Source: Peptococcaceae bacterium UBA2264 (GTDB taxonomy: Bacteria; Bacillota; Desulfitobacteriia; Desulfitobacteriales; Desulfitobacteriaceae). Taken from it: a stretch of 12,351 bases of DNA. This document shows, piece after piece, positions 1 through 7,366 of the stretch. A program made the translations under genes and the position numbers. Each line of letters opens with the position of its first letter. The first letter of the stretch is position 1. The notes beneath the pieces were generated by a model. The model worked only from the letters and a program-made list of their open reading frames with translations. It was not told the DNA's origin and did no database searches. The stretch covers positions 1 to 12,351 of the forward strand of contig DDXI01000144.1 of NCBI GenBank assembly GCA_002347475.1. The letters are read 5' to 3'.

Positions 1-2
1 CT

Positions 3-695
3 TCCAAGGAAAAATTAACCCTGATAGACCAAAGACTAAGTGCCGCCGGTCTGGCAGGGCAATGGAACAGTAAAGAGTGGAAAGCATTACAGTACGGCTT
101 GGCGCTAGTGAGCGGCGGTTGTCTTTTCGGAATATTAAGCCTGATATCACCTGCTTTTATGCAAAATTTTGGACTGGCTCTCGTGGGAATGATGATAGGT
201 TTTATATTTCCGGACGCCTGGCTGAAAGGAAAAGGCAAGCAGAGACAAACAGAAATCCAGAATACCCTGCCTGATGTTTTAGATTTACTTACAGTCAGCG
301 TGGAAGCCGGTTTGGGCTTTGATTCTGCCTTGCTCACGGTCTCGGAAAAAAGAAAAGGGGTTTTGGGTCAGGAATTTTTAAAGGTTTTACAGGAAATTAA
401 AATGGGACGCCCACGCCGTGATGCCTTGCGGGATATGAGCAAGCGTCTGGAGGTTGAGGATCTCAGCAGTTTAATAGCATCACTGATTCAGGCAGACCAA
501 TTAGGTATATCTATCGGAGGTGTATTACGTAATCAGTCTGTCCAGATAAGGCAAAGACGTCGCATGCGCACAGAAGAAAAAGCTCAAAAAGCACCGGTTA
601 AAATGATGATTCCTATGGTAATGTTCATTTTCCCAGCTATTTTTATTATCATTCTAGGTCCTGCGGCAATAAAGATAATGCAGGAATTATTGTAA
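3..695 (+). CDS. tadC: TadC-like type II secretion F-family membrane protein (5' partial)
   Basis: The reading frame is open from the window edge (first full codon at 3), so the true start lies upstream; the visible part is 230 residues plus stop. It opens with an amphipathic stretch (KLTLIDQRLSAAGLAG) of the kind found before the core of TadC proteins. Two hydrophobic segments follow, at roughly visible residues 33-52 and 57-72. The cytoplasmic T2SSF domain starts near LPDVLDLLTVSVEAGLGFDSAL, and a C-terminal membrane helix (MMIPMVMFIFPAIFIIILGP) ends the protein. By family, it is the inner-membrane platform that works with the TadA ATPase to assemble Flp/Tad pili or related fibres. TadC rather than TadB is inferred from the LPDxLDLLxxxVEAGLxxDxAL motif and the AGL-containing upstream segment. 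The partner tad genes would lie to the left of the window. Confidence 0.85.
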   Translation, partial: SKEKLTLIDQRLSAAGLAGQWNSKEWKALQYGLALVSGGCLFGILSLISPAFMQNFGLALVGMMIGFIFPDAWLKGKGKQRQTEIQNTLPDVLDLLTVSVEAGLGFDSALLTVSEKRKGVLGQEFLKVLQEIKMGRPRRDALRDMSKRLEVEDLSSLIASLIQADQLGISIGGVLRNQSVQIRQRRRMRTEEKAQKAPVKMMIPMVMFIFPAIFIIILGPAAIKIMQELL

Positions 696-717
696 CAAGG
701 GAGAGGAGTGGTTGGTT

Positions 718-1122
718 ATGAAAAGCGGTATAGTTCAGAATCTGAGTACTAACAAAATAATTGCGGAATGTGTCTGGAAAGCTGACGATTTTTTAAGCCG
801 CTTACAGGGCCTGCAGGGCCGCCCTGTTCTGGAACCAGGTGAGGGACTATGGCTGATGCCCTGCCAGCAGGTCCATATGTTTGGCATGCGCTTTCCTATC
901 TCGGTCTGGTTTCTGGATAAGTCAGGGACAGTATGTGATATTGTTAATGAGATCAAGCCATACAGGATTTCGCAGCGCCGAAAAGAGGCAGTCAGTGTTC
1001 TGGAATTACCGGTGGACTGGGCTAATTTAACAGGTACCTGTATTGGAGACACGATTAAATGGAGACATATGAAAAATATTTACCAGTATCCCCATCTAAA
1101 TAGCTTGCAGAATCTATCATAA
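718..1122 (+). CDS. DUF192 family protein
   Basis: A 134-residue protein of the DUF192 family, whose biochemical role is unknown. Family features are visible: an N-terminal strand with a SRLQGLQGRP segment where the family has a RxxGLMGR-type motif, then GEGLWLMPCQQVHMFGMRFPISVWFLD, matching the family core of the form GLxLxPCxxVHTxxMRFPIDVxFLD, and a C-terminal VLELP(V)xW segment. There is no signal peptide, so it is probably cytoplasmic. ATG 718 is chosen because AGGAG at 704-708 sits 9 nt upstream; an in-frame TTG at 712 would be too close. It begins 22 nt after the tadC-like stop and is likely co-transcribed with it. DUF192 genes occur beside tad pilus genes in other Firmicutes and Actinobacteria, which supports the pairing but not a function. 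Confidence 0.85.
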   Translation: MKSGIVQNLSTNKIIAECVWKADDFLSRLQGLQGRPVLEPGEGLWLMPCQQVHMFGMRFPISVWFLDKSGTVCDIVNEIKPYRISQRRKEAVSVLELPVDWANLTGTCIGDTIKWRHMKNIYQYPHLNSLQNLS

Positions 1123-1133
1123 TATAATATAAT
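1105..1133 (+). promoter_or_regulatory. Possible weak sigma-A promoter for a small transcript
   Basis: TTGCAG (1105-1110), 17 nt, then a perfect TATAAT (1128-1133); a second TATAAT overlaps at 1123-1128. The -35 matches the consensus at only the first three positions, and the region is AT-rich, so chance is a real possibility. It lies in the last codons of the DUF192 gene, about 30 nt before the small ORF at 1163. Confidence 0.3.
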
Positions 1134-1162
1134 AATTAGATACATGGAAAGGAGAGGAATTA

Positions 1163-1276
1163 ATGATTAACAGACAGCAAATAGCCATCATAAGCGAAAT
1201 TCTGGATTCTGTCGGTTTGGAATCCCTGAAGTTGCCGAAATTACAAATTCAGACAATTATACCAAACAATAGATAA
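1163..1276 (+). CDS. Small hypothetical ORF, 37 aa
   Basis: ATG at 1163 is preceded by AAGGAGAGG (1149-1157) at good spacing, one of the best ribosome binding sites in the window. The product begins MINRQQIAIISEILDSVGLE and ends IIPNNR. It has a hydrophobic-amphipathic first half but no clear membrane helix, and I do not recognise it. The same frame stays open for 17 more codons after the TAA at 1274-1276 and closes at 1328-1330, 12 nt before the terminator hairpin. That makes this either a genuine micro-protein or a remnant of a roughly 54-residue protein broken by a nonsense change. No close family can be named. Confidence 0.35.
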   Translation: MINRQQIAIISEILDSVGLESLKLPKLQIQTIIPNNR

Positions 1277-1342
1277 TCTGATGAAGTTATTGCAGGGAAG
1301 GATGCGATACTGTGTTCACTACCTCGGTAAGCAAATGTGAAT

Positions 1343-1386
1343 AAAACGAGTTTCTTGAATGTTGCAAGAGACTCGTTTTATTTTAT
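1343..1386 (+). terminator. Rho-independent terminator
   Basis: A 15-bp stem (AAAACGAGTTTCTTG at 1343-1357 with CAAGAGACTCGTTTT at 1365-1379, one G-U pair) and a 7-nt loop are followed by TTTTATTTTAT. It ends transcription from the tadC/DUF192/small ORF side and isolates the phosphohexomutase gene. A second small hairpin (TTTATCCT/AGGATAAA, 1382-1403) overlaps its U-tract. Confidence 0.9.
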
Positions 1387-1437
1387 CCTTGTATCAGGAT
1401 AAATAATACCAATAAAATGTAAGAAAAGATTTATCTA

Positions 1438-1446
1438 TGTTATACT
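1438..1446 (+). promoter_or_regulatory. Extended -10 promoter for the phosphohexomutase gene
   Basis: TGTTATACT gives a TGn extension and a 5/6 match to TATAAT. There is no good -35 at 17 nt (TGTAAG at 1418-1423), which fits an extended -10 promoter. The predicted start near 1453 would leave a leader of about 70 nt before ATG 1523. No riboswitch-like fold was recognised in that leader. A strong terminator ending at about 1386 makes a new promoter here necessary. Confidence 0.5.
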
Positions 1447-1522
1447 GAATATAAAAATTATTACATACAAATATTTTCGGCAGAGATGCAGACAGAACAT
1501 TCAGAAGGGAGCAAGCAAGATC

Positions 1523-3274
1523 ATGTATAAAGAGCGCTTTGAACTCTGGTCAGAACATCCTTATTTTGATAACGACACTCATCTGGAATTGAAAAATATT
1601 TCTGATCCCAAAGAAATTGAGGATCGTTTTTATACAGATCTGGAATTCGGGACAGGCGGATTACGGGGTTTAATAGGAGCCGGCACTAACCGCATGAATA
1701 AATATGTGATACGCAAGGTTACTCTGGGTCTGGCTGAGTATATCATTGACGATAGCCCGGAGGGTCAGGAAAGAGGAGTTGTAATTGCCTATGATTGCCG
1801 CAGGTTTTCCCGGGAGTTTGCTTTGGAAGCAGCTTTAGTGTTGACAAAAAAGCAGATAAAAGTCTATTTGTTCGATGATCTGCGCCCTGTGCCGGAACTT
1901 TCTTTTGCAGTGCGTACCCTTCATGCTCTGGCAGGGATAGTGATCACTGCCAGCCATAATCCCAAAGAGTATAATGGTTACAAACTTTATTGGGAAGATG
2001 GCGGACAAATTCCCCCAAAACAAGCAGACAGTATTCTTGCTTGTATCCAAGAACATAAAAGCTGGGTAGATATTGAACTGATGGCAAAAGAAGAGGCCCT
2101 CTCTGCCGGCTTATTGAAGATGATTGGGGCGGAGATGGACCGGCAATATCTGGCAAAAGTCCAAAGTTTGGCTCTTCATCCCCAGCTTATCAAGGAATAC
2201 GGAGATCTGCTGAGGATTGTTTATTCCCCTCTGCACGGAGCGGGAAATATCCTGGTAAGACAGGCTTTGGCCGAACTGGGTTTCAGTCATGTATATGTGG
2301 TTAAGGAACAAGAACGTCCTGATTGCGAATTTTCCACTGTGTCTTGTCCTAATCCTGAGGATTCGTGTGTCTTTAATCTGGCGGAACAATATGGCCTGAA
2401 ACAACAAGCCGATTTGCTGATAGCTACTGATCCCGATTCCGATCGGCTGGGTGTCGCCGTACGGGCCCCCAATGGCTCCTATCAGTTATTAACCGGTAAC
2501 CAGATCGGTGTTCTTTTGACATATTATATCCTGTCCCAAAAGAAAATATTAGGTATATTACCTGAAAAAGCCATAATTATTAAAACCATTGCTACTACAG
2601 ATTTAGCTGATGAGGTTGCTTCTTCCTTAGGTGCAGAAGTGGAAAATGTTTTAACAGGCTTTAAATTTATTGCGGAAAAAATGAAGGAACTGGAAGAAAG
2701 CAAGCGAGGGGTTTTCCAATTTGGTTTTGAAGAAAGTTATGGCTATTTAGCCGGAGACTTTGTCCGCGATAAAGATGCTGTAATTGCGGCTGTATTATTG
2801 GCTGAAGCAGCTCTTTTTTATAAATACACTGATGGCCTGAATCTTACTCAGGTTCTGGCTCAAATATATTCCCGGTTTGGTTATTATCTCGAGGACCAGG
2901 AATCTGTTATTCTCAAGGGCAAAACAGGCAAAGAAGAAATGGCCAAAATAATGACTGTTTTGCGCCAAACAGAGTTGAAGGAATTGGGCGGAATTTCTAT
3001 TGAAAAGGTGGATGATTATGAGCAAGGCACAGGGTTGTTTGTAAACAATAATATATCTTATCCTTTATACCTTCCCCGCTCCAATGTCTTGCGCTACTCA
3101 TTTCAAGGAGGCGGTTTTGTAATGGCCCGTCCTTCCGGAACTGAGCCAAAGATTAAATTTTACTTTTCAGTGAAAGGTACAAATGAGGAGGCCCTGAAGG
3201 ACACCCTGAAAAGAGTAAAAGCGGACGTCATGAAAATCGTCTCCATAGTATTGGCTGAGGATAGTATTGGATAA
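1523..3274 (+). CDS. pgcA: Phospho-sugar mutase (phosphoglucomutase/phosphomannomutase, PgcA type)
   Basis: This 583-residue cytosolic enzyme belongs to the alpha-D-phosphohexomutase superfamily and interconverts hexose 1- and 6-phosphates (glucose, possibly mannose), feeding UDP-glucose and cell-envelope sugars. All signature loops are present in order. The phosphoserine loop is TASHNPKEYNGYK, with catalytic Ser144. The Mg2+ loop is DPDSDR (303-308). The sugar-specificity loop is GFEESYGYLAG (401-411). The C-terminal phosphate-binding loop is RPSGTEPKIKFY (536-547). The N-terminal FGTGGLRG (42-49) is typical of the longer PgcA/PGM2-like subgroup, and the length fits (about 570-600 residues). 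ATG 1523 follows GAAGGGAG (1504-1511) with a longish spacer. It is monocistronic, flanked by terminators at 1343 and 3285. Glucose versus mannose preference cannot be read with certainty; the GEES-type loop (here FEES) is compatible with phosphoglucomutase. Confidence 0.93.
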   Translation: MYKERFELWSEHPYFDNDTHLELKNISDPKEIEDRFYTDLEFGTGGLRGLIGAGTNRMNKYVIRKVTLGLAEYIIDDSPEGQERGVVIAYDCRRFSREFALEAALVLTKKQIKVYLFDDLRPVPELSFAVRTLHALAGIVITASHNPKEYNGYKLYWEDGGQIPPKQADSILACIQEHKSWVDIELMAKEEALSAGLLKMIGAEMDRQYLAKVQSLALHPQLIKEYGDLLRIVYSPLHGAGNILVRQALAELGFSHVYVVKEQERPDCEFSTVSCPNPEDSCVFNLAEQYGLKQQADLLIATDPDSDRLGVAVRAPNGSYQLLTGNQIGVLLTYYILSQKKILGILPEKAIIIKTIATTDLADEVASSLGAEVENVLTGFKFIAEKMKELEESKRGVFQFGFEESYGYLAGDFVRDKDAVIAAVLLAEAALFYKYTDGLNLTQVLAQIYSRFGYYLEDQESVILKGKTGKEEMAKIMTVLRQTELKELGGISIEKVDDYEQGTGLFVNNNISYPLYLPRSNVLRYSFQGGGFVMARPSGTEPKIKFYFSVKGTNEEALKDTLKRVKADVMKIVSIVLAEDSIG

Positions 3275-3284
3275 GAACAACCTG

Positions 3285-3346
3285 AAAACCCGCAGCACCT
3301 GGTGTATATCTTGTTAGTATCAGGAGAAAGCGGGTTTTTCCTGTTT
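3285..3346 (+). terminator. Rho-independent terminator after pgcA
   Basis: AAAACCCGC (3285-3293) pairs with GCGGGTTTT (3330-3338), enclosing a long interior that can form a CCTG/CAGG inner stem (3298-3301 with 3321-3324). A T-rich tail (TTTTTCCTGTTTTT) follows. It lies 10 nt after the pgcA stop codon. Confidence 0.75.
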
Positions 3347-3396
3347 TTCAGGGCTTTGTTTCCCATGATATTGAAACAGGGTACGGCTAAATATTT

Positions 3397-3435
3397 GGTC
3401 AATAATAGCCAGCAAATGTCTGACCATTATTGACC
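3397..3435 (+). promoter_or_regulatory. CtsR-like heat-shock operator, two head-to-head boxes
   Basis: On the minus strand 3435-3419 reads GGTCAATAATGGTCAGA, a tandem heptamer match (6/7 and 6/7) to the known CtsR box RGTCAAA-NAN-RGTCAAA, with the central A of the spacer conserved. On the plus strand 3397-3413 reads GGTCAATAATAGCCAGC, whose first heptamer matches and second is degenerate. Together they form a perfect 10-bp inverted repeat (GGTCAATAAT/ATTATTGACC) separated by 19 nt. The right-hand box covers the -35 of the chaperone promoter, the expected position for a repressor. CtsR control of clpB is established in several Firmicutes; here it is inferred from the site. Confidence 0.7.
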
Positions 3436-3458
3436 TTTAGAACGACAGATAATATAAT
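3430..3458 (+). promoter_or_regulatory. Sigma-A promoter of the dnaJ-like/clpB operon
   Basis: TTGACC (3430-3435), a 17-nt spacer, then a perfect TATAAT (3453-3458). This is the best promoter in the window. The -35 lies inside the CtsR-like box, so repression by occlusion is likely. The predicted start near 3465 gives a leader of about 58 nt to ATG 3524. No CIRCE (HrcA) element was seen. Confidence 0.8.
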
Positions 3459-3523
3459 ATGTATATACTGACTAATATTAACTTCTTGCTTAGCTTAATC
3501 TTCTCTATATTGGGAGGTGGCTT

Positions 3524-4507
3524 ATGGATTTTAAAGATTATTATAGTATTCTGGGAGTTAAACCTGATGCTGATATTAAAACAATCAAAAAAACCTATCA
3601 TCAATTAGCCAAAAAATATCATCCTGATGTTAACCCCGGTGATAAAAAAGCTGAGGAAAAATTCAAAGAAGTAACCGAAGCTTATCAGGCCATAAGTGAT
3701 CCTGAAAACCGTAAAAAATATGATGAACTTCGTCAAAATTATCAGCAGTGGCAACAACAGGGCGGACGCGAAAATTTTGACTGGAATCGTTGGCAGGCAA
3801 GTCCGGGAACAGGGCGACAAACGAGAACCATGACCCCTGAAGAATTTGCCGAGATTTTTGGCGATTATGGTGGTATGGGCGATATGTCCGGCGGTTTTTC
3901 GGATTTTTTCTCCACCATATTTGGGATGGGCAGCAGAGGCGGCGAAGCCGAATATCAGACCACTGCCCGGAAGCGTGGCGGGCCCCGGCCCAGAGCCGGT
4001 CAGGATACGGAAGCTGAATTGACGGTTACCCTGGAAGAGTCTTTTCATGGTTCCAGTCGGGTAATCCAGATTGGCGATAAGAAGATTGAAGCTAAAATTC
4101 CTAAAGGAGTGCGGTCCGGCTCCAAAATTCGACTGAGCGGACAAGGCCGGCCCGGCAGCGGCGGCGGGCCAAGCGGAAATCTTTATCTGACGATCACTGT
4201 GCAAGACGATCCCCGTTATATCAGAGAAAATGATGATTTAAAAATGGATATCCCAATTGACTTTTATACGGCAATTTTTGGCGGGGAAACAAGTCTTAAG
4301 ACCTTAAGTGGTGAAATTCTCCTGAAAATCCCTCCGATGTCCCAAAGCGGAAAAAAATTCCGCCTGAAGGGTAAGGGCATGCCAAAATTGGGACAGCCCA
4401 AGGCGCAAGGGGATCTGTATGCCCAAATAAAGATCATTATACCGGAGAATATAACTGAGACCGAATTGAATACTCTGAAACAACTTGCCGAAAAAAGAAA
4501 ACAATGA
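3524..4507 (+). CDS. cbpA: DnaJ-class (CbpA-like, type II Hsp40) co-chaperone
   Basis: A 327-residue J-domain protein that stimulates DnaK ATP hydrolysis and delivers unfolded clients. The J domain spans residues 3-68 with the essential HPD at 33-35. A linker rich in Q and W follows, then a G/F-rich segment at about 112-140 (GDYGGMGDMSGGFSDFFSTIFGMG). Two client-binding beta domains lie at about 160-227 and 236-310, with the motifs IPKGVRSGSKIRLSGQG and IPPMSQSGKKFRLKGKGMP. The CxxCxGxG zinc-finger repeats of true DnaJ are absent, which places it in the CbpA/DnaJB class. ATG 3524 has a strong GGGAGGTGG site at 3512-3520. clpB starts 46 nt after its stop with no terminator between, so the two form an operon under the CtsR-like operator. 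A housekeeping dnaJ beside dnaK is expected elsewhere in the genome. Confidence 0.92.
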   Translation: MDFKDYYSILGVKPDADIKTIKKTYHQLAKKYHPDVNPGDKKAEEKFKEVTEAYQAISDPENRKKYDELRQNYQQWQQQGGRENFDWNRWQASPGTGRQTRTMTPEEFAEIFGDYGGMGDMSGGFSDFFSTIFGMGSRGGEAEYQTTARKRGGPRPRAGQDTEAELTVTLEESFHGSSRVIQIGDKKIEAKIPKGVRSGSKIRLSGQGRPGSGGGPSGNLYLTITVQDDPRYIRENDDLKMDIPIDFYTAIFGGETSLKTLSGEILLKIPPMSQSGKKFRLKGKGMPKLGQPKAQGDLYAQIKIIIPENITETELNTLKQLAEKRKQ

Positions 4508-4553
4508 CATTAGGGCAGCCTGAATAGATCAGAAGATTGGGAGGGAAGTATGC

Positions 4554-7148
4554 ATGGCTTTTGACACTAATCGTTTCACTCAAAAATCTCAGGAAGCAAT
4601 TGTTAATGCCCAGGCTTTAGCAGAGCGTAATGGCAACAGCCAGGTTGAGCCTGAACACCTCTTATTTGCTTTATTAGAACAAAATGAGGGCGTTGTTCCC
4701 CAGGTTCTGAATAAGATGAATCTTCCTGTCGGCGTTTTACTGCAGAAGGTTAAGCAGGAATTACAGCGCCTGCCCCGTATCAGTGGTGCCAATGTTCAAA
4801 TCAGTATATCTCCGCGCTTACGCAAGGTATTGGTTGGAGCCCATGATGAGATGGCTCCTTTCGGAGATGAATATGTCAGTACCGAGCATCTTTTGTTAGC
4901 CTTGCTGGACAAAGCAGGCGGAGCAGTTGAACAGATACTCCAACAAAGCGGCTTATCCCGGGAAAAATTGCTGCTCGCTTTGCGGGAAGTCAGAGGAACA
5001 CAACGGGTGACAGGTACTAATCCTGAGGGTACCTATGCAGCCCTGGAACAGTATGGCCGCAATCTGGTGGAATTGGCCCGGCGGGGTAAGCTTGATCCTG
5101 TAATTGGCCGGGACGAAGAAATCCGGCGGGTGATCCAAATCTTGTCCAGACGCACCAAAAATAATCCTGTACTCATTGGGGAACCAGGGGTTGGCAAAAC
5201 CGCAATCGTTGAGGGCCTGGCCCAACGTATAGTCCGGGGGGACGTTCCGGAAGCAATTGAAAATAAGCAAGTAATTTCTTTAGATATGGGCTCTTTGATT
5301 GCCGGAGCAAAATATCGCGGTGAATTTGAAGAACGGCTAAAAGCCGTTCTGAAAGAAGTTCAGGATCGGGATGATGTGATCCTCTTCCTCGATGAGCTGC
5401 ATACTGTTGTGGGTGCCGGAGCAGCCGAGGGAGCCATGGATGCCAGTAATATGCTTAAGCCAATGCTGGCTCGGGGTGAACTGCGCCTGGTCGGAGCTAC
5501 TACCCTTGATGAATATCGGAAACACATTGAAAAAGATGCTGCTCTGGAGCGGCGTTTCCAATTAGTTTTGGTGGAGGCACCCAGTGTGGAAGATACTATC
5601 TCCATCTTACGCGGCCTGAAAGAACGATATGAAACACATCATGGTGTCAGAATAACAGACAGTGCTATAATCGCGGCGGCTGTCCTCTCTGACCGTTATA
5701 TCAGTGACCGTTTTCTGCCGGATAAGGCTATCGATCTGATTGATGAAGCCGCTGCCCGGATGCGTATGGAAATAACCAGTGATCCTCATGAACTGGACCA
5801 AATCAAGCGCCGGGTCATGCAATTGGAAATAGAACGGGAAGCACTGAAAAAAGAAAAAGACGAGCCCAGTAAGGAAAGGCTTGCCAAAATTGAGGAGGAA
5901 CTGGCCAATCTCAAAGAAGAACGTTCGGCTCTGGAAGCTCAGCTGCAAACAGAACGGGAAGTTCTGGGGCGTATTCAGCGCTTAAAAGAAGAGATCGATC
6001 GTTCCCGGACACTTATGGAACAGGCTCAGCAGCAGTTGGATTACAATAAAGCTGCCGAACTGCAATACGGGATACTGCCTAAACTGGAAAAAGAGCTAAA
6101 GGAAGCGGAAGAGGGCATCAGGACCAAAAAAGATACCTTGCTCAAACAGGAAGTTGATGAACAGGACGTGGCGGAGGTTGTTGCTGTCTGGACTCATATT
6201 CCGGTCGCTAAAATGCTGGAAAGTGATATGCAGAAACTGGTGCATATGGAAGACCGGATACATCAGCGGGTTATTGGTCAGGATGAAGCAGTTCGGGCTG
6301 TAGCTGATGCCGTAAGGCGGGCCAGAGCAGGTCTGCAGGACCCTGACCGTCCGCTGGGATCCTTCCTTTTTCTGGGCCCAACAGGTGTCGGTAAAACAGA
6401 ACTGGCCAGAGCGCTGGCTGAGTTTTTATTCGACGATGAACAGGCAATGGTGAGGATTGATATGTCAGAATATATGGAAAAACATTCTGTCTCCCGTTTA
6501 ATTGGTGCTCCTCCCGGTTATGTCGGCTATGAACAGGGAGGTCAGTTAACTGAGGCTGTGCGCAGACGTCCCTACACAGTTCTCCTTCTGGATGAAGTGG
6601 AGAAAGCTCACAGTGATGTTTTCAATGTCCTTTTACAACTTCTGGACGACGGCCGTTTGACAGATGGCCAGGGAAGAGTTGTCAATTTCAAAAACACGGT
6701 AGTTATTCTGACCAGCAATATTGCCAGCCCGCTCATTCAGGAAATGACCCTGAAAAATATCGCTCAGGAAAAAATCCGTTCTCAGGTCACGGAAGAATTA
6801 AGACAATATTTCCGGCCGGAGTTTCTGAATCGTTTGGATGAAATTATCGTTTTTCATCCTTTGGATAAAGAACATGTCGTTAAAATCATGGAAATACAGC
6901 TGAAGTTGTTGCGGGAGCGCTTGGCTGCCCGTAAGCTGACGCTGGCTTTAACAGATATGGCCAAAACCCAATTGGTAAAAGAAGGATATGATCCTGTTTT
7001 TGGAGCCAGACCGTTAAAACGGGTTATTCAGCAGCGTCTGCAAAATCCGCTGGCCTTGAAACTCTTACAGGGGGAATTCAAAGACGGCCAACACCTTCTG
7101 GTTGATCTTTCGCCGGCCGGAGAGTTTATTTTCAAGGAAAGTCAATAA
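4554..7148 (+). CDS. clpB: ATP-dependent disaggregase ClpB (Hsp100)
   Basis: An 864-residue AAA+ hexameric unfoldase that extracts proteins from aggregates together with DnaK and a J-protein; it is cytosolic. Order: Clp N-domain (about 1-145); AAA1 with Walker A GEPGVGKT (209-216), Walker B ILFLDE (276-281), pore loop KYRGEFEER with Tyr254, and arginine fingers in LERRFQ (331-336); the coiled-coil M-domain (about 405-530); AAA2 with Walker A GPTGVGKT (608-615), pore loop GYVGYE with Tyr656, Walker B VLLLDE (676-681), Arg760 in FLNR, and sensor 2 GARPLKR (817-823). The long M-domain and the lack of an IGL/IGF ClpP-docking loop separate it from ClpC, ClpE and ClpA. The length is normal for the family (about 850-870). 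The ATG at 4554 is preceded by GGGAGGGA (4540-4547). It is co-transcribed with the J-protein gene and ended by the hairpin at 7228. Confidence 0.97.
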   Translation: MAFDTNRFTQKSQEAIVNAQALAERNGNSQVEPEHLLFALLEQNEGVVPQVLNKMNLPVGVLLQKVKQELQRLPRISGANVQISISPRLRKVLVGAHDEMAPFGDEYVSTEHLLLALLDKAGGAVEQILQQSGLSREKLLLALREVRGTQRVTGTNPEGTYAALEQYGRNLVELARRGKLDPVIGRDEEIRRVIQILSRRTKNNPVLIGEPGVGKTAIVEGLAQRIVRGDVPEAIENKQVISLDMGSLIAGAKYRGEFEERLKAVLKEVQDRDDVILFLDELHTVVGAGAAEGAMDASNMLKPMLARGELRLVGATTLDEYRKHIEKDAALERRFQLVLVEAPSVEDTISILRGLKERYETHHGVRITDSAIIAAAVLSDRYISDRFLPDKAIDLIDEAAARMRMEITSDPHELDQIKRRVMQLEIEREALKKEKDEPSKERLAKIEEELANLKEERSALEAQLQTEREVLGRIQRLKEEIDRSRTLMEQAQQQLDYNKAAELQYGILPKLEKELKEAEEGIRTKKDTLLKQEVDEQDVAEVVAVWTHIPVAKMLESDMQKLVHMEDRIHQRVIGQDEAVRAVADAVRRARAGLQDPDRPLGSFLFLGPTGVGKTELARALAEFLFDDEQAMVRIDMSEYMEKHSVSRLIGAPPGYVGYEQGGQLTEAVRRRPYTVLLLDEVEKAHSDVFNVLLQLLDDGRLTDGQGRVVNFKNTVVILTSNIASPLIQEMTLKNIAQEKIRSQVTEELRQYFRPEFLNRLDEIIVFHPLDKEHVVKIMEIQLKLLRERLAARKLTLALTDMAKTQLVKEGYDPVFGARPLKRVIQQRLQNPLALKLLQGEFKDGQHLLVDLSPAGEFIFKESQ

Positions 7149-7227
7149 CCATAATAATAGAATAATGGTATGAGGCAAAAAGAGTTTTCCCAGAGGTTCG
7201 ATCTTGAGCGAAAGAGAGATAATTAAT

Positions 7228-7293
7228 AGGGATTACCTGTCTTGAACTGATTATATTCAGTACAAGACAGGTAATCCCTTGTTTTATTTTTAT
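7228..7293 (+). terminator. Long nested-hairpin terminator after clpB
   Basis: A perfect 17-bp stem (AGGGATTACCTGTCTTG at 7228-7244 with its complement at 7263-7279) continues inward, across one A-A mismatch, as a 5-bp ACTGA/TCAGT stem around a TTATAT loop. The tail TGTTTTATTTTTATTT is strong on the plus strand. On the minus strand the tail is only ATTAATT, so it may act weakly for the convergent DivIVA-like gene as well. Confidence 0.92.
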
Positions 7294-7366
7294 TTACTAT
7301 ACCGCAATTTCAGATTCATCCCAGGCGGCTTGTCTTTTTTCTGGTCTGCTGCCAACACTCCAGTAA

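Noticed and set aside
735..1052. Minus-strand open frame of 105 codons opposite the DUF192 gene
   Set aside because: It is antisense to a conserved family gene and its translation has no family-like features.
1387..1522. Possible riboswitch in the pgcA leader
   Set aside because: AT-rich with only a short hairpin at 1382-1403; no conserved aptamer motif was recognised.
3349..3523. Possible HrcA CIRCE element before the chaperone operon
   Set aside because: No TTAGCACTC/GAGTGCTAA pair is present; the inverted repeat there fits CtsR-type sequence instead.
3605..4204. Minus-strand open frame of 199 codons opposite the J-protein gene
   Set aside because: It is fully antisense to a clear CbpA-like gene, has no recognisable motif, and is explained by codon bias of the true gene.
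4550..4552. ATG just before the clpB start
   Set aside because: It is out of frame with ClpB by one base; the ATG at 4554 gives the family N-terminus and has suitable SD spacing.
5607..5948. Minus-strand frame of 113 codons with a phenylalanine-rich product inside clpB
   Set aside because: It is the complement of the lysine/glutamate-rich M-domain coding sequence, an expected artefact.
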